Positions 1 through 9,946 of a stretch of 64,000 bases of DNA are shown here, one piece after another. This stretch comes from Bradyrhizobium australiense (lineage in GTDB: Bacteria > Pseudomonadota > Alphaproteobacteria > Rhizobiales > Xanthobacteraceae). How positions within the stretch are numbered: the stretch's first letter is position 1; every line of letters begins with the position of its first letter. Where the stretch lies: positions 310,001 to 374,000 of the forward strand of contig NZ_JAAVLX010000002.1 in assembly GCF_013114825.1 (NCBI RefSeq). The letters are read 5' to 3'. Made by a program: the position numbers and the translations under genes. Below the pieces are notes generated by a model, which saw only the letters and a list, made by a program, of their open reading frames with translations, did not search any database and was not told the DNA's origin.

Positions 1-2
1 TC

Positions 3-800
3 GGCTTCGCGGAGTACTGGTGGAAAACCATCACCGTCGGGCCCTGGCCAAGCGGCCCGATCTGGTTTCTTTGGGTCCTGCTCGGCTTCGACGTGGTTGC
101 TTGCATCCTGTATCGGTTGTCGCCCAACCTGCTCGATCCGATCAACCGACTCTCGCGGCACGGCCGCCGCCGGCCCGCCGTGTTCTTCGCTGTCATGCTT
201 GCCGTCACCGCAGCGTTCTATGTTCCCGGGCTGATGCGTTATGGACCAAGCAACTGGTTCGAGTTCGGGCCGTTCTCGGTCCAGCACGGACGCGTGATGC
301 TCTATGCGAGCTACTTCTTTTTCGGGGCCGGCATCGGCGTCCGGGAGCTGGATCGCGGGCTGCTCGCGGCAGACGGCCGGATGGCGAAAGTCAGTTGGGA
401 CTGGATGGTGCTCGCGATCGTCCCATATTGCCTGCTGTGGGGGTTGATCTTCATCAAGCGCGAAATTCTGGGGAATCCGTCGCCGTTGCCGAACTGGTAT
501 GAGGGCATCTATGCCGTCTGCTTCACTGTCTTCAGCGTAGCCATCATGTTCCTGATCCTGGCCTTTTTTCAGAGGTTCAGGCATTCGGGCTCGGCCATGC
601 TGCTCGATCCGATGCAGGCGGACGCTTATGGTATGTTCCTGGTGCACTACCCGATCGCGCTTTGGCTGCAATACTGGCTGTTCGACTACGAACTGCCAGC
701 GATAGCCAAGGCCGCGATCGGGTTGGTGCTGACAGTCGCGGCGAGCTGGGCGTTGACGCGAGCGTTGAGGCAGATTCCGGGCGCGACGAAGGTGCTTTGA
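3..800 (+). CDS. Acyltransferase-3 family membrane protein, 5' end outside window
   Basis: The reading frame is open from the window edge to a stop at 798-800, so the N-terminal part is missing. The visible 265 residues contain GPIWFLWVLL near the start, a pattern typical of acyltransferase-3 (OpgC/OafA-like) membrane enzymes, followed by several hydrophobic stretches and a C-terminal segment with DPMQADAYGMFLVHYP, where the histidine and tyrosine of the last membrane helices sit. Members of this family move acyl groups onto glucans, lipopolysaccharide or other envelope carbohydrates; the substrate cannot be read from this fragment. It is followed directly by a palindromic repeat and then by convergent purL. 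Confidence 0.75.
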   Translation, partial: GFAEYWWKTITVGPWPSGPIWFLWVLLGFDVVACILYRLSPNLLDPINRLSRHGRRRPAVFFAVMLAVTAAFYVPGLMRYGPSNWFEFGPFSVQHGRVMLYASYFFFGAGIGVRELDRGLLAADGRMAKVSWDWMVLAIVPYCLLWGLIFIKREILGNPSPLPNWYEGIYAVCFTVFSVAIMFLILAFFQRFRHSGSAMLLDPMQADAYGMFLVHYPIALWLQYWLFDYELPAIAKAAIGLVLTVAASWALTRALRQIPGATKVL

Positions 801-813
801 TTGTCATCGGTCC

Positions 814-893
814 GTAGCCCGGGTGGAGCGCAGCGCAACCCGGGATTCACGGAGGCAGCGGTCCCAGAATTCGCTACGCTCCATCCGGGCTAC
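814..893. repeat. Palindromic intergenic repeat, GTAGCCCGG family
   Basis: The outer arms GTAGCCCGGGTGGAGCG and CGCTCCATCCGGGCTAC are near-perfect inverted complements enclosing about 45 bases. The same arms recur at 48095-48170 and 60485-60560. It lies between the convergent acyltransferase and purL genes, where a folded transcript could act as a bidirectional terminator. Confidence 0.8.
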
Positions 894-899
894 AAGAGC

Positions 900-3104
900 C
901 TACGCCTTCCCGCTCATATAGGCCGGCAGCCAATGCTCGAACGCCGTTTTCAGCGCACTCACCGCGACCGGCGCTTCACCGGCCACCGCGATCGCGTCGC
1001 CACCCGTGGTGCCGATCCGCGCGCACGGCACGCCCGCGCCGTTCATTTTGGCCAGCACCAGGCCGGCGTCGGCCGGCGGCACCGTCACGATGTAGCGCGC
1101 CTGATCCTCGCCGAACCAATACGCGTGCGGCACGATCGATGTAGGCGCCGCCAATAGCTGCGCGCCGATGCCGCTGGCGATAGCCATCTCGGCCAGCGCG
1201 ATCAGCAAGCCACCGTCGGAGACGTCATGCACCGCAGTCGCCGTGCCGGCGTGGATCATGCCGCGCACCACGTCGCCGTTGCGCTTCTCGGCCGCGAGAT
1301 CGACCGGCGGCGGCGCGCCCTCTTCGCGCCCGCAGACATCGCGCAGGTAGACCGACTGTCCGAGCCAGCCCTGGGTGTCGCCGATCAGCAGGATCGCTTC
1401 ACCGGCGGCCTTGAACGCCAACGTGGCCGATTTGGTGAAATCGTCGAGCAGTCCGACGCCACCGATCGAGGGCGTCGGCAGGATGCCGCGGCCGTTGGTT
1501 TCGTTGTAGAGCGAGACGTTGCCCGACACGACCGGGAAATCGAGCGCGGTGCAGGCTTCCGAGATGCCCTTCAGGCAGCCGACGAACTGGCCCATGATTT
1601 CGGGCCGTTCCGGATTGCCGAAATTGAGATTGTCGGTGATCGCGAGCGGCCGGCCGCCGACCGCGGTGATGTTGCGCCAAGCTTCGGCGACGGCCTGTAT
1701 GCCGCCTTGATACGGATCGGCCTCGCAATAGCGCGGCGTGACGTCGACGGTGAGCGCAAGCCCCTTCGGCCCGTCCCCGACGCGCACCACGGCAGCGTCG
1801 CCGCCGGGGCGCTGCACGGTATTGCCGAGAATGACGTGGTCGTATTGCTCCCACACCCAGCGCTTGGAGCACAGTTCGGGCGTGCCGATCAGCTTTTCCA
1901 GCGCCGCGGAAATGCCGAGCGGCGGCTTCACTTCGCGCGCGTGCACCACCGGTAAGGCTTCGGATGCGACATGCGGCCGGTCATACACCGGCGCCTCGTC
2001 GCCGAGCTCCTTGATCGGCAGATCGGCCATGACGTCGCCGCCATGTTTCACCACGAAGCGCTTGGTCGGCGTGGTGTAGCCGACCACGGCAAAATCGAGC
2101 CCCCATTTCTTGAAGATCGCCTCGGCCTCTTTCTCCTTTTCGGGCTTGAGCACCATGAGCATGCGCTCCTGGCTTTCCGAGAGCATCATCTCGTAGGCGC
2201 TCATCCCGGTTTCGCGGGTCGGCACCGCGTCGAGATCAAGATCGACGCCGAGGTCGCCCTTGGCGCCCATTTCGACCGCCGAGCAGGTCAGGCCCGCCGC
2301 ACCCATGTCCTGGATCGCGATCACGCAGCCCTTTTCCATGATCTCGAGGCAGGCTTCGAGCAAGAGCTTCTCGGCGAAGGGATCGCCGACCTGCACGGTC
2401 GGGCGCTTTTCCTCGGAATTCTCGTCGAACTCGGCCGACGCCATCGAGGCGCCATGGATGCCATCACGGCCGGTCTTGGAGCCGAGATAGACGATCGGCA
2501 TGTTCACGCCGGATGCCGCCGCATAGAAAATCTTGTCGGTCTCGGCGAGGCCGACCGCCATGGCGTTGACCAGGATGTTGCCGTCATAGCGGGTGTGGAA
2601 ACGCACCTGCCCACCCACCGTCGGCACGCCGAAGGAATTGCCATAGCCGCCGACGCCGGCCACCACGCCCGATACCAGATGGCGCGTCTTCGGATGCTCC
2701 GGCGCACCGAACGAGAGTGCATTGAGGCAGGCGATGGGCCGCGCGCCCATCGTGAATACGTCGCGCAAAATGCCGCCGACGCCTGTGGTCGCGCCCTGAT
2801 AGGGCTCAATGTAGCTCGGGTGATTGTGGCTCTCCATCTTGAAGACGACAGCCTGGCCGTCGCCGATGTCGATCACGCCGGCGTTCTCGCCCGGCCCCTG
2901 AATCACCCAGGGCGCCTTGGTCGGCAAGCCGCGCAGGTGGATTCGGGAGGATTTGTACGAGCAGTGCTCGTTCCACATGGCCGAGAAAATCCCGAGCTCG
3001 GTGAATGTCGGCACCCGCCCGATCAGCTTGAGGATGCGCTCATACTCGTCGGGCTTCAGCCCGTGGCTGGCGACGAGTTCGGGGGTGATCTGGGGCTCGT
3101 TCAT
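900..3104 (-). CDS. purL: Phosphoribosylformylglycinamidine synthase subunit PurL
   Basis: A 734-residue protein of the small PurL type, which carries out the fourth step of purine synthesis (FGAR to FGAM) using ATP and ammonia delivered by PurQ, with PurS bridging the complex. Visible family features include [10 protein letters not shown] near residue 45, the glycine-rich [11 protein letters not shown] segment near 95, and [13 protein letters not shown] around 268. The length matches the small, three-subunit form rather than the 1,300-residue fused form, consistent with separate purQ and purS genes in this window. The ATG at 3102-3104 fits the family start ([16 protein letters not shown]). 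It is divergent from the thioesterase gene at 3266. Confidence 0.97.
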   Translation of the reverse strand: MNEPQITPELVASHGLKPDEYERILKLIGRVPTFTELGIFSAMWNEHCSYKSSRIHLRGLPTKAPWVIQGPGENAGVIDIGDGQAVVFKMESHNHPSYIEPYQGATTGVGGILRDVFTMGARPIACLNALSFGAPEHPKTRHLVSGVVAGVGGYGNSFGVPTVGGQVRFHTRYDGNILVNAMAVGLAETDKIFYAAASGVNMPIVYLGSKTGRDGIHGASMASAEFDENSEEKRPTVQVGDPFAEKLLLEACLEIMEKGCVIAIQDMGAAGLTCSAVEMGAKGDLGVDLDLDAVPTRETGMSAYEMMLSESQERMLMVLKPEKEKEAEAIFKKWGLDFAVVGYTTPTKRFVVKHGGDVMADLPIKELGDEAPVYDRPHVASEALPVVHAREVKPPLGISAALEKLIGTPELCSKRWVWEQYDHVILGNTVQRPGGDAAVVRVGDGPKGLALTVDVTPRYCEADPYQGGIQAVAEAWRNITAVGGRPLAITDNLNFGNPERPEIMGQFVGCLKGISEACTALDFPVVSGNVSLYNETNGRGILPTPSIGGVGLLDDFTKSATLAFKAAGEAILLIGDTQGWLGQSVYLRDVCGREEGAPPPVDLAAEKRNGDVVRGMIHAGTATAVHDVSDGGLLIALAEMAIASGIGAQLLAAPTSIVPHAYWFGEDQARYIVTVPPADAGLVLAKMNGAGVPCARIGTTGGDAIAVAGEAPVAVSALKTAFEHWLPAYMSGKA

Positions 3105-3265
3105 GGGTGCCTTAATAGGAAGATCGACGGGGGGCGAAAAGGCCTTTTATGGGGCATTTCCGCCCTGTCCAGAGCTTTGCGAAGGGAGCCTTGCGGTATC
3201 GGTGTTTGCACATCGTTCCCGGATCGGATTTAAGGGCTCAAGCATCCAATTGAAGGCCATTTTTA

Positions 3266-3754
3266 GTGAACGAACTTCCCAAAAACGCATTCCACCACCG
3301 CCCCGATCTGCACGTCGAAACCAAGGGCGAATTTGCGGGCTGGCGGACCTGGACCCGCGACAGTTTCGAGACCCATAACGGCCCTTTCTGGCACCGAATG
3401 GACGAAAACGGCCAGGTACGCTGCGCGTTCCGGGTCGAGAAAAAGCACCTCAACGGCATGCGCAACGTACATGGCGGCTGCTTGATGTCGTTCGCGGACT
3501 ATTGCCTGTTTGCGATTGCCTCTTCCGTGCTGGAGGGGCCGGGCGTGACGGTATCGTTTGCCTGCGAATTTCTCGACGCAGCGCGCGAGGGCGAACTGGT
3601 CGAATGCGAAGGTGAAATCACCCGCGCCGGCGGCTCGCTGATCTTCCTGCGCGGCATGCTGAAATCCGGCGAGCGGTCGCTGTTCACCTTCTCAGGTACC
3701 ATCAAGCGCGTGAAGTGGAAGAAGCCGACTGGCACCGGCGCCGTTGCCACATGA
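3266..3754 (+). CDS. PaaI-family hotdog thioesterase
   Basis: A 162-residue single hotdog-fold protein. NVHGGCLMSFADYCLF (about residues 68-83) is the characteristic HGG-x-x-x-x-x-D helix region of PaaI/YbgC-like acyl-CoA thioesterases, with G-G in the helix N-terminus and D as the likely catalytic acid. Such enzymes hydrolyse acyl-CoA esters in the cytoplasm; the acyl specificity is unknown. The ATG at 3266 is the only good start after the 160-base gap from purL. Its 3' end overlaps the next gene by 11 bases, so the two are probably cotranscribed. Confidence 0.85.
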   Translation: MNELPKNAFHHRPDLHVETKGEFAGWRTWTRDSFETHNGPFWHRMDENGQVRCAFRVEKKHLNGMRNVHGGCLMSFADYCLFAIASSVLEGPGVTVSFACEFLDAAREGELVECEGEITRAGGSLIFLRGMLKSGERSLFTFSGTIKRVKWKKPTGTGAVAT

Positions 3755-4688
3755 CGACCCACATGCCCGTCGCGGCTGGCGCGACTATGGATTGCTGCTC
3801 GCCCTGGCGTGCTGCTGGAGCTCGACGTATCCGCTGACCAAGATCGGCCTCGGCTCAATCCCGCCGGTCACTTTCATCTCGGCGCGCTCGCTGATCGCGG
3901 CGGGCTTTCTGCTCGTGATCCTGCGTGCCCGCGGCTTACGGTTGCCGACGGACGGCAAGGCCTGGAAGCTGTTTGCGTTCCAGCAGACCATCAATTCGAC
4001 CATTCCGTTCCTGATGATCACCTGGGCGCAGCAATATGTGGCGGCAGCGCCGACCGTGGTGCTGGCCTCGACCACCCCGATCTTCGCTTTCCTCATCACC
4101 TGGGCCGTCACCCGGCACGAACCGGCGACGCCGCTCAAGCTGATCGGCGCCATTCTGGGCCTGGCTGGTACCGCCGTGACCATCGGCCTCGATACGCTCG
4201 GCGGGCTCTCCAGCAACCTGTTCGCCGAAATGGTCATCCTGATCGCGACCGTTTCCTTCGCCTGCGCCACGATCTTCGGGCTCAAGCTGACCGACTACGA
4301 CCCGATGGTGGTTGCGGCGGGCTCGCTCTTGTTCGGCGGCACCGTCCTGTTGCCGCTCGCGCTGATCGTCGATCATCCCTGGACCTTGCGGCCGACAGCC
4401 GAGGCGCTGGTGGCCATCGCCGCGATGGGAATATTCTCAAGCGCCTTCGGCCTGATGCTGTTCTACATGTGCCTGACGCGGCTCGGCACGCTCACGACCA
4501 ATGCGCAGGGATACTTGCGGATCCCGATCGGCGTCGGCCTGTCGGTCCTGCTGCTCGGCGAACCCGTGCCGCCGAATCTGGCGCTCGGCCTCATCCTCGT
4601 GATGGCGGGCGTCGCTGCGATGACCATCCCGCGCGACCATTATCGCAAATGGATCGAGCGCCTGCGCGGCAAGCCGAAAGCCGGATGA
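3744..4688 (+). CDS. EamA/DMT-family membrane transporter
   Basis: A 314-residue protein with about ten hydrophobic helices arranged as two five-helix repeats, the EamA (drug/metabolite transporter) layout. The first repeat has the typical CCWSSTYPLTKIGLGSIPP start and FISARSLIAAGFLL, the second has FACATIFGLKLTDYDP and ends in a GVAAMTI-type helix and a basic tail. Substrate unknown. The only upstream start is a TTG at 3744 inside the thioesterase gene, giving an 11-base overlap and suggesting translational coupling; a start slightly downstream is possible. Confidence 0.85.
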   Translation: MPHDDPHARRGWRDYGLLLALACCWSSTYPLTKIGLGSIPPVTFISARSLIAAGFLLVILRARGLRLPTDGKAWKLFAFQQTINSTIPFLMITWAQQYVAAAPTVVLASTTPIFAFLITWAVTRHEPATPLKLIGAILGLAGTAVTIGLDTLGGLSSNLFAEMVILIATVSFACATIFGLKLTDYDPMVVAAGSLLFGGTVLLPLALIVDHPWTLRPTAEALVAIAAMGIFSSAFGLMLFYMCLTRLGTLTTNAQGYLRIPIGVGLSVLLLGEPVPPNLALGLILVMAGVAAMTIPRDHYRKWIERLRGKPKAG

Positions 4689-4703
4689 AGGCCATCGGTG
4701 AAT

Positions 4704-4967
4704 CAGCCCAATAATTGTTTCGGATCGCAAGCCACTCAGCTTGCGCTTCGCGCAAATATTTCGGCGCGCGTCGCATCTGCAGCAGCAATTCGTTGAAGAC
4801 AATCCTGGCCTCGGCGGTACGTCCCGCCATGCGCAGCAGCATGCCGTAAAGCACCTGGCCTCGGCCCCGGGGAAATAGGCGACGAGCGCATGGTATTCGT
4901 CGAGTGCCTCGCGTCCGACCTCGGCTAAAGCGCGGGCATAGAGTAGATGGCCCTCGGCCGATTCAGT
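4704..4967 (-). pseudogene. Remnant of a tetratricopeptide-repeat protein, frameshifted
   Basis: Reading the minus strand, one frame gives AEGHLLYARALAEVGREALD followed by EYHALVAYFPGAEAR, and a second frame continues LYGMLLRMAGRTAEARIVF then LLLQMRRAPKYLREAQAEWL. Joined, these match the C-terminal end of a family of rhizobial tetratricopeptide-repeat membrane proteins. The frame change sits near 4853 and is a single base. No N-terminal part or start codon is present upstream. I read it as a decayed 3' fragment lying between the EamA gene and the next small gene. Confidence 0.6.
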
Positions 4968-5115
4968 TGTGGTTTGAGCACGAAACATATCGCTCCGATT
5001 CCACATTCGTGGCCAGTGGTGATCACGGCGGAACAGCAACGAACTGTGATTGACAGACAGGAACGCATGCGAGCGCACGGTGTTGCGCCGTTATGCAACC
5101 AGAACAGGAGCAATC

Positions 5116-5439
5116 ATGAAACTCGCAACAATGGGATTGGCCATGGCGCTGGCAATCACGAGCACCTTCGCCCTGGCGCAAGCCGGCGGCAGCGGCGCCG
5201 GCGGAAGTTCGGGCACGGGCGGCGCGGCGGCAGGTGGTGCGGCAGGATCCTCCACCAGCGGAACGACCGCCGGCAGTGGAGCAGGCGGAAATTCCACCAC
5301 CGGCATGACCAACGATGCCGGGAGCGCCGCAGCCGGCCGAAACAGTCCAGTGAACCCGTCGGGGAACACTCATATCAACCCCTCACCGAGCGGTTCAACC
5401 TTGTCGCCGACAGGTCCGGGTTCGACCACCGGCCGATAA
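5116..5439 (+). CDS. Small secreted Gly/Ser/Ala-rich protein
   Basis: The ATG at 5116 is preceded by AGGAG at 5106-5110 with 5-base spacing, which makes it a better start than the upstream ATG at 5050. The 107-residue product begins with a clear signal peptide (MKLATMGLAMALAITSTFALAQ) and the mature part is almost wholly Gly, Ser, Ala, Thr and Asn with no hydrophobic core, so it is probably disordered in the periplasm or outside the cell. No function is recognised. A strong hairpin terminator follows the stop codon after one base. Confidence 0.75.
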   Translation: MKLATMGLAMALAITSTFALAQAGGSGAGGSSGTGGAAAGGAAGSSTSGTTAGSGAGGNSTTGMTNDAGSAAAGRNSPVNPSGNTHINPSPSGSTLSPTGPGSTTGR

Positions 5440-5440
5440 C

Positions 5441-5467
5441 AAAAAGCCCCGCTCGGCGGGGCTTTTT
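5441..5467. terminator. Bidirectional rho-independent terminator
   Basis: A perfect 12-bp stem, AAAAAGCCCCGC and GCGGGGCTTTTT, closes on a 3-base loop and carries a T-run on both strands. It sits between the stops of the convergent genes ending at 5439 (+) and 5488 (-) and can serve both. Confidence 0.95.
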
Positions 5468-5487
5468 CATTGCATGATCGCTGGGTG

Positions 5488-6453
5488 CTATTTCTTGTCT
5501 TCCAGCAGCTTTTTGTATTTCTCGACGTCGCGCGTCACCAACTGGCCGAGCACTTCGCTCGCATGCTCGTTGGCGTCGGGGGCAACCGTGGAGAGATCGT
5601 GAAAACGCTTCTTCACCGTCTCGCCCTCGACAGCGGTCTTGGCTGCGGCGTTCAGTCTCGCGATGATCGCAGGCGGCGTGCCTTTTGGGGCGAACAGGCC
5701 GTTCCAGCCCTGCGCCTCGAATTCGGGAAGGCCAGCCTCGGAGGAAGTCGGCAGATCGGGCAAAGTTGCAAGCCGCACCGTTGAGCCGACGACGAGGCCC
5801 TTTACCAGCTTGTCATCGATCGCCTGCGACACCGACGCGGCCGCGTCGCAGACGCCGTCGATCTGGCCGCCGATCGCGTCCGTCAACGCCGGCGCCGCGC
5901 CGCGATAGCCGACCAGCGTCACGTCGATGCCGGCCGCCTGCACAAAGCTCTTGCAGATCAGGAAATTCGAGGAGCCGACGCCGGCGTGGCCGAGGTTGAC
6001 CTTGCCGGGATTTTTCTTCGCGTAAGCAATGAAGTCCTGCAGGTTCTTCGCGGGGAAATCCTTGCGCAGCGCCACGATTCCGAAGGTTTTCGCAACGACC
6101 GCGATCGGCACGAAGGATTCCGGCGTGAACGGCAGTTTCGGATAGATCGTATAGGTCGCGGCACTGGTGCCGGCATTGCCGATCGCGATGGTATAGCCGT
6201 CTGCTTCCGCGCGCGCGGCACGCGTCAGCGCAGTCGAGCCGCCGGCGCCCGCGATATTCTCGATCACGATCGGCTGCCCGAGCGACTTGGCCATCTCCTC
6301 GGCAACCACACGCGCGATCACGTCGGAAGTGCCGCCGGCCGCGAACGGCACGATCATGGTGATGGGACGCTTGGGATAATCCTGCGCGCGGGCTGCCACG
6401 GCGCATAGCAGCGCCACAACGACAATCGTCAGGCGAGACACGAAGAACCTCAC
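5488..6453 (-). CDS. TctC/Bug-type extracytoplasmic substrate-binding protein
   Basis: A 321-residue periplasmic solute-binding protein. The signal peptide ends at ARAQ (about residue 24) and is followed by [17 protein letters not shown], the standard Bug/TctC opening. [13 protein letters not shown] and [11 protein letters not shown] are also typical of the family, which binds carboxylates and related small molecules, often with TctA/TctB membrane partners; none are nearby, as is common for orphan Bug proteins. It starts at a GTG that overlaps the purQ stop as GTGA (6450-6453), so it is translationally coupled to purQ although it has no obvious purine role. Confidence 0.9.
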   Translation of the reverse strand: MRFFVSRLTIVVVALLCAVAARAQDYPKRPITMIVPFAAGGTSDVIARVVAEEMAKSLGQPIVIENIAGAGGSTALTRAARAEADGYTIAIGNAGTSAATYTIYPKLPFTPESFVPIAVVAKTFGIVALRKDFPAKNLQDFIAYAKKNPGKVNLGHAGVGSSNFLICKSFVQAAGIDVTLVGYRGAAPALTDAIGGQIDGVCDAAASVSQAIDDKLVKGLVVGSTVRLATLPDLPTSSEAGLPEFEAQGWNGLFAPKGTPPAIIARLNAAAKTAVEGETVKKRFHDLSTVAPDANEHASEVLGQLVTRDVEKYKKLLEDKK

Positions 6454-7151
6454 GCGGCTTTTTCCAGATGCGCGGCAAGGCCCGCGAACAGGCCGCGGCC
6501 GTCGGTGCAGCCCATGATGTCTTCGACGTGATTTTCCGGGTGCGGCATCATGCCGAGCACATTGCCGCCCTCGTTGACGATGCCGGCGATCGACTGCGCG
6601 GCGCCATTGATGTTGGACTCCTCATCGACGATGCCCTCTGCGGAGCAATAGCGATAAAGCACCCGCCCCTCGTCTTCGAGCCGCTTCACCGTCTCCTCAT
6701 CGGCTTCGTAGTTGCCCTCGCCATGGGCGACCGGCACGCGGATGACCTGACCGGCATTGTAGCCGCGGGTGAACGGCGTATCCGAGCGCTCGACCCGCAG
6801 ATGCACGTCCTTGCAGACGAATTTCAGCCGCGCATTGCGCATCAGGACGCCCGGCAACAGGCCGGCTTCGCACAGGATCTGGAAACCGTTACAGACGCCG
6901 AGCACGAGACCGCCGCCAGCGGCAAATTTGCGCACGGCATCCATCACCGGCGCCCGCGCCGCGATGGCGCCGCAGCGCAGATAGTCGCCATAGGAAAAGC
7001 CGCCGGGCACGACCACGAGATCGGTCCCCTTGGGCAGCGCGGTGTCAGCGTGCCACACCATCGCCGCCTCCTGCCCCGAGGCGAGCTTGAGCGCCCGAGC
7101 CATGTCGCGCTCGCGATTGATTCCCGGGAAGACGAGGACGGCGGATTTCAT
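6450..7151 (-). CDS. purQ: Phosphoribosylformylglycinamidine synthase, glutaminase subunit PurQ
   Basis: A 233-residue class I glutamine amidotransferase that releases ammonia from glutamine for PurL. The nucleophile is Cys87 in LGVCNGFQ, and the partner His/Glu lie in MMPHPENH near the C-terminus. The open frame runs 51 codons further upstream, but the family start [16 protein letters not shown] at the ATG 7149-7151 is clear. The next gene starts within its stop codon. On the other side, 142 bases separate it from the divergent corA-like gene, so its promoter probably lies there. Confidence 0.95.
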   Translation of the reverse strand: MKSAVLVFPGINRERDMARALKLASGQEAAMVWHADTALPKGTDLVVVPGGFSYGDYLRCGAIAARAPVMDAVRKFAAGGGLVLGVCNGFQILCEAGLLPGVLMRNARLKFVCKDVHLRVERSDTPFTRGYNAGQVIRVPVAHGEGNYEADEETVKRLEDEGRVLYRYCSAEGIVDEESNINGAAQSIAGIVNEGGNVLGMMPHPENHVEDIMGCTDGRGLFAGLAAHLEKAA

Positions 7152-7293
7152 GGTGGTTCCCGGCTGGACAACGAGAATCGTCGGCAGAAGTGCCGACGCA
7201 GCAAAGACATAACCATTTGACGCCGGTTTTTCCAGTGCTAGCGTCGCCAAAACGGCCTGCATTGCAGCCACACTCAACAACAATCGCGCAGGG

Positions 7294-8319
7294 ATGGAAG
7301 CCATGAATGTCCCGTCGCGGGCGACATCTGCGACCGAACCGATGAGCTCCGAAGGCGTCGTCGCGGCCGGCGTCTACGTCGATGGCCGCCGCATCGCCAA
7401 TATTGCCATCGAGGAGGCGTCGAGCTGGCGCCGCAAGCCTGGTCACGTCGTCTGGATCGGCCTCTACGAGCCTGATCTCGCACTCCTGACCAGCGTGCAG
7501 CAGCAGTTCGACCTGCACGATCTCGCGATCGAGGACGCCAACCACGCCCATCAGCGCCCCAAGATCGAGCAATATGGCGACGGGCTGTTCATCGTGGCGC
7601 GGACCGCGCAAATGATCCAGGGCCGGATCGCATTCGGCGAAACCCATTTGTTCGTCGGCGAAGGCTACCTGGTCTCGGTGCGGCATGGGGCATCGACGTC
7701 ATATGCACCGGTGCGCGAACGCTGCGAGAGCTGCCCCCGCGCGCTGGCGCGCGGAGAGGACTATATTCTCTACGCCATCCTCGATTTCATCGTCGACAAC
7801 TATTCCCCCGTGCTGGACGCGATCCACGAGGAGGTCGAGGAGATCGAAGACTACGTGCTTGCCCATACCATCACGCGGGCCCAGATCGAACGTCTCTACA
7901 TGCTGCGCCGGGATCTGCTGCGGCTGCGCAACGCGATTGGCCCGCTGGTGGAGGTCTGCCGCCGGCTCGAACACGACAATCTGCCGATGGTGCGCTCGAC
8001 CATGCAGCCGCTGTTTCGCGATGTCACTGACCACGTCAGGACCATTCAGGAGCGCACCGATTCAATGCGCGAGGTGCTGGCGTTCGCGTTCGAGGCAAGC
8101 CTGCTGGTCGGCCAGGCACAAGAGACGGCGGTCTCCAAGAAGCTGGCCTCATGGCTCGCCATCATCGCTGTCCCGACGGCGCTGGCCGGAATCTACGGGA
8201 TGAACTTCAAGCACATGCCTGAATTAGAATGGGACTACGGATATTTCTTGGTGCTTGGATTGATGCTCACCGCCTGCACCGGACTGTACTGGCGATTCCG
8301 CCGCACGGGGTGGCTGTGA
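7294..8319 (+). CDS. corA: CorA-type magnesium/cobalt transporter
   Basis: A 341-residue CorA family channel. The large N-terminal cytoplasmic domain is followed by a long helix ([20 protein letters not shown] region) and two C-terminal membrane helices; the diagnostic GMN motif occurs as [12 protein letters not shown] near residue 303. Family members form pentameric Mg2+/Co2+ channels. A second ATG at 7303 (MNVPSR) with GGAAG just upstream is an alternative start. The gene lies on the opposite strand and separates purQ from purS/purC, so it interrupts what is usually a compact purine cluster. Confidence 0.9.
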   Translation: MEAMNVPSRATSATEPMSSEGVVAAGVYVDGRRIANIAIEEASSWRRKPGHVVWIGLYEPDLALLTSVQQQFDLHDLAIEDANHAHQRPKIEQYGDGLFIVARTAQMIQGRIAFGETHLFVGEGYLVSVRHGASTSYAPVRERCESCPRALARGEDYILYAILDFIVDNYSPVLDAIHEEVEEIEDYVLAHTITRAQIERLYMLRRDLLRLRNAIGPLVEVCRRLEHDNLPMVRSTMQPLFRDVTDHVRTIQERTDSMREVLAFAFEASLLVGQAQETAVSKKLASWLAIIAVPTALAGIYGMNFKHMPELEWDYGYFLVLGLMLTACTGLYWRFRRTGWL

Positions 8320-8333
8320 GCTGGCGGCAGATC

Positions 8334-8588
8334 TTACAACGTCGGAGCGTCATTCAACTCGAGGCGGTGCTCGATACGATCCAGACGGTCTTCGTGCCGG
8401 ACCAGTGTCGCATGAACTCCTGAAATCTCTTGGAAGGCGCCCGTGATTTCTCGGCGAATGCGGTTCTGAGACGTGCGCGACGCCTGCATCTCCTGTTTGA
8501 ATTCATCGATCTTGCCATCGACCTGCGCCAGCGGCGCCTGCAGCGATTTCAGGACTTCAAACATGAGTTCGGGCGTTACATCAGCCAT
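8334..8588 (-). CDS. Small coiled-coil protein of unknown function
   Basis: An 84-residue, mostly helical protein. MADVTPELMFEVLKSLQ is followed by charged heptad-like segments (QVDGKIDEFKQEMQASR, TLVRHEDRLDRIEHRLEL), suggesting a coiled coil. There are no cysteines, signal peptide or membrane segments. It begins 10 bases after the purS stop, so it is probably the third gene of the purC-purS transcript. The function is not recognised. Confidence 0.7.
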   Translation of the reverse strand: MADVTPELMFEVLKSLQAPLAQVDGKIDEFKQEMQASRTSQNRIRREITGAFQEISGVHATLVRHEDRLDRIEHRLELNDAPTL

Positions 8589-8598
8589 CTGGTCGTTC

Positions 8599-8841
8599 CT
8601 AGGCTTTCACCTCGATAGCGTAATTCTCGATCACGGTGTTCGCCAACAGCTTGTCGGCGGCATCCTTCAATGCCGCTTCCGCCTTGGCCTTGTCCGAACC
8701 GGACAGTTCGATGTCGAATACCTTGCCCTGACGGACGCTGGCGACGCCATCGACGCCGAGCGACTTTAGCGCGCCTTCGATGGCTTTGCCTTGCGGATCG
8801 AGGATGCCGGATTTCAACGTAACGGTAACGCGTGCCTTCAC
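8599..8841 (-). CDS. purS: Phosphoribosylformylglycinamidine synthase subunit PurS
   Basis: An 80-residue PurS protein, the dimeric bridge between PurL and PurQ. The family start MKARVTVTLKSGILDPQGKA and the segment VRQGKVFDIEL are clear. It uses a GTG start at 8839-8841. It lies 20 bases after purC and 10 bases before the small coiled-coil gene, in one transcription unit. Confidence 0.95.
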   Translation of the reverse strand: MKARVTVTLKSGILDPQGKAIEGALKSLGVDGVASVRQGKVFDIELSGSDKAKAEAALKDAADKLLANTVIENYAIEVKA

Positions 8842-8861
8842 GAGACTTGCCCCAGTTCTTC

Positions 8862-9629
8862 TCAGCTCTTCACCAGCACCGGGCCCGAACCGGCCGGACG
8901 CTCGTTCTCCATCAGAATGCCCAGACGTTTCGCCACTTCGGTATAGGCTTCAAGTAAGCCCCCGAGGTCACGGCGGAAGCGGTCCTTGTCGAGCTTCTCG
9001 TTGGACTTGATATCCCACAGCCGGCATGAGTCGGGCGAGATTTCGTCGGCGACGATGATCCGCATCATCTCGTTCTCGAACAGCCGGCCGCATTCCATCT
9101 TGAAATCGACCAGACGAATGCCGATGCCGAGAAACAGCCCGGTGAGGAAGTCGTTGACGCGGATGGCAAGCGCCATGATGTCGTCGATTTCCTGCGGCGT
9201 CGCCCAGCCGAACGCGGTGATGTGCTCTTCGGAGACCATGGGGTCGTTGAGCTGGTCGTTCTTGTAATAGAATTCGATGATCGAGCGGGGAAGTTGCGTG
9301 CCCTCCTCGATGCCGAGGCGCTGCGACAGCGAACCGGCCGCGACGTTCCGCACCACCACCTCCAGCGGCACGATCTCGACCTCACGAATCAGCTGCTCGC
9401 GCATGTTGAGGCGGCGGATGAAATGGGTCGGCACCCCGATATCGTTGAGGTGCTGAAACAGGTACTCCGAAATCCGGTTGTTGAGGACGCCCTTGCCCTC
9501 GATCACCTGGTGTTTCTTGGCATTGAACGCGGTCGCATCGTCCTTGAAGTGCTGGATCAGGGTTCCCGGCTCCGGACCTTCATACAGGACCTTGGCCTTG
9601 CCTTCATAAATACGGCGTCGACGGCTCAT
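8862..9629 (-). CDS. purC: SAICAR synthetase PurC
   Basis: A 255-residue phosphoribosylaminoimidazole-succinocarboxamide synthase, which ligates aspartate to CAIR using [23 protein letters not shown] (residues 3-22) is the nucleotide-binding beginning, and [13 protein letters not shown] marks the conserved C-terminal region. The frame stays open upstream to 9893, but the family start is the ATG at 9627-9629. First gene of the purC-purS unit. Confidence 0.96.
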   Translation of the reverse strand: MSRRRRIYEGKAKVLYEGPEPGTLIQHFKDDATAFNAKKHQVIEGKGVLNNRISEYLFQHLNDIGVPTHFIRRLNMREQLIREVEIVPLEVVVRNVAAGSLSQRLGIEEGTQLPRSIIEFYYKNDQLNDPMVSEEHITAFGWATPQEIDDIMALAIRVNDFLTGLFLGIGIRLVDFKMECGRLFENEMMRIIVADEISPDSCRLWDIKSNEKLDKDRFRRDLGGLLEAYTEVAKRLGILMENERPAGSGPVLVKS

Positions 9630-9946
9630 TGGGATGTACCGTGTTTTGTTGAAATCCATGAAATTGGTGTGCTCCGGATGACAAGGGTTTGCGACCACGA
9701 CGGAGCTGCCGTGAAGGCCAGGTCCTGAACAAAGCGACCGGAAACAGAACAAGAACCTCGCCTGATGGCAACCTATCCGATTGGCCCATCCAGCACAATC
9801 GACCCGGCCCGATTGGGCCCAACTTATCCCGATTGCCTGCGGCTTAACGGACCGTTGTTTTACCGATTCGCCCCCTTTATCTAGGTAGTCCATCGGGCCG
9901 CGACAACGCGGCCTTATTTACCATTTGCGGGGATTGGAACCGAAGA
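9630..9946. other. Divergent intergenic region without a recognised gene
   Basis: About 317 bases between purC (minus) and the ATPase zeta-subunit gene (plus). The open frame continuing upstream of purC here has no protein-like character. It should contain the promoters of both genes, but I could not assign convincing -35/-10 boxes. Confidence 0.5.

Noticed and set aside
1971..3233. Plus-strand frame of 420 codons opposite purL
   Set aside because: Complement of a conserved gene, histidine/arginine-rich with no recognisable domain.
9630..9893. N-terminal extension of purC
   Set aside because: The added residues have no homology-like pattern and the family start is clear at 9629.
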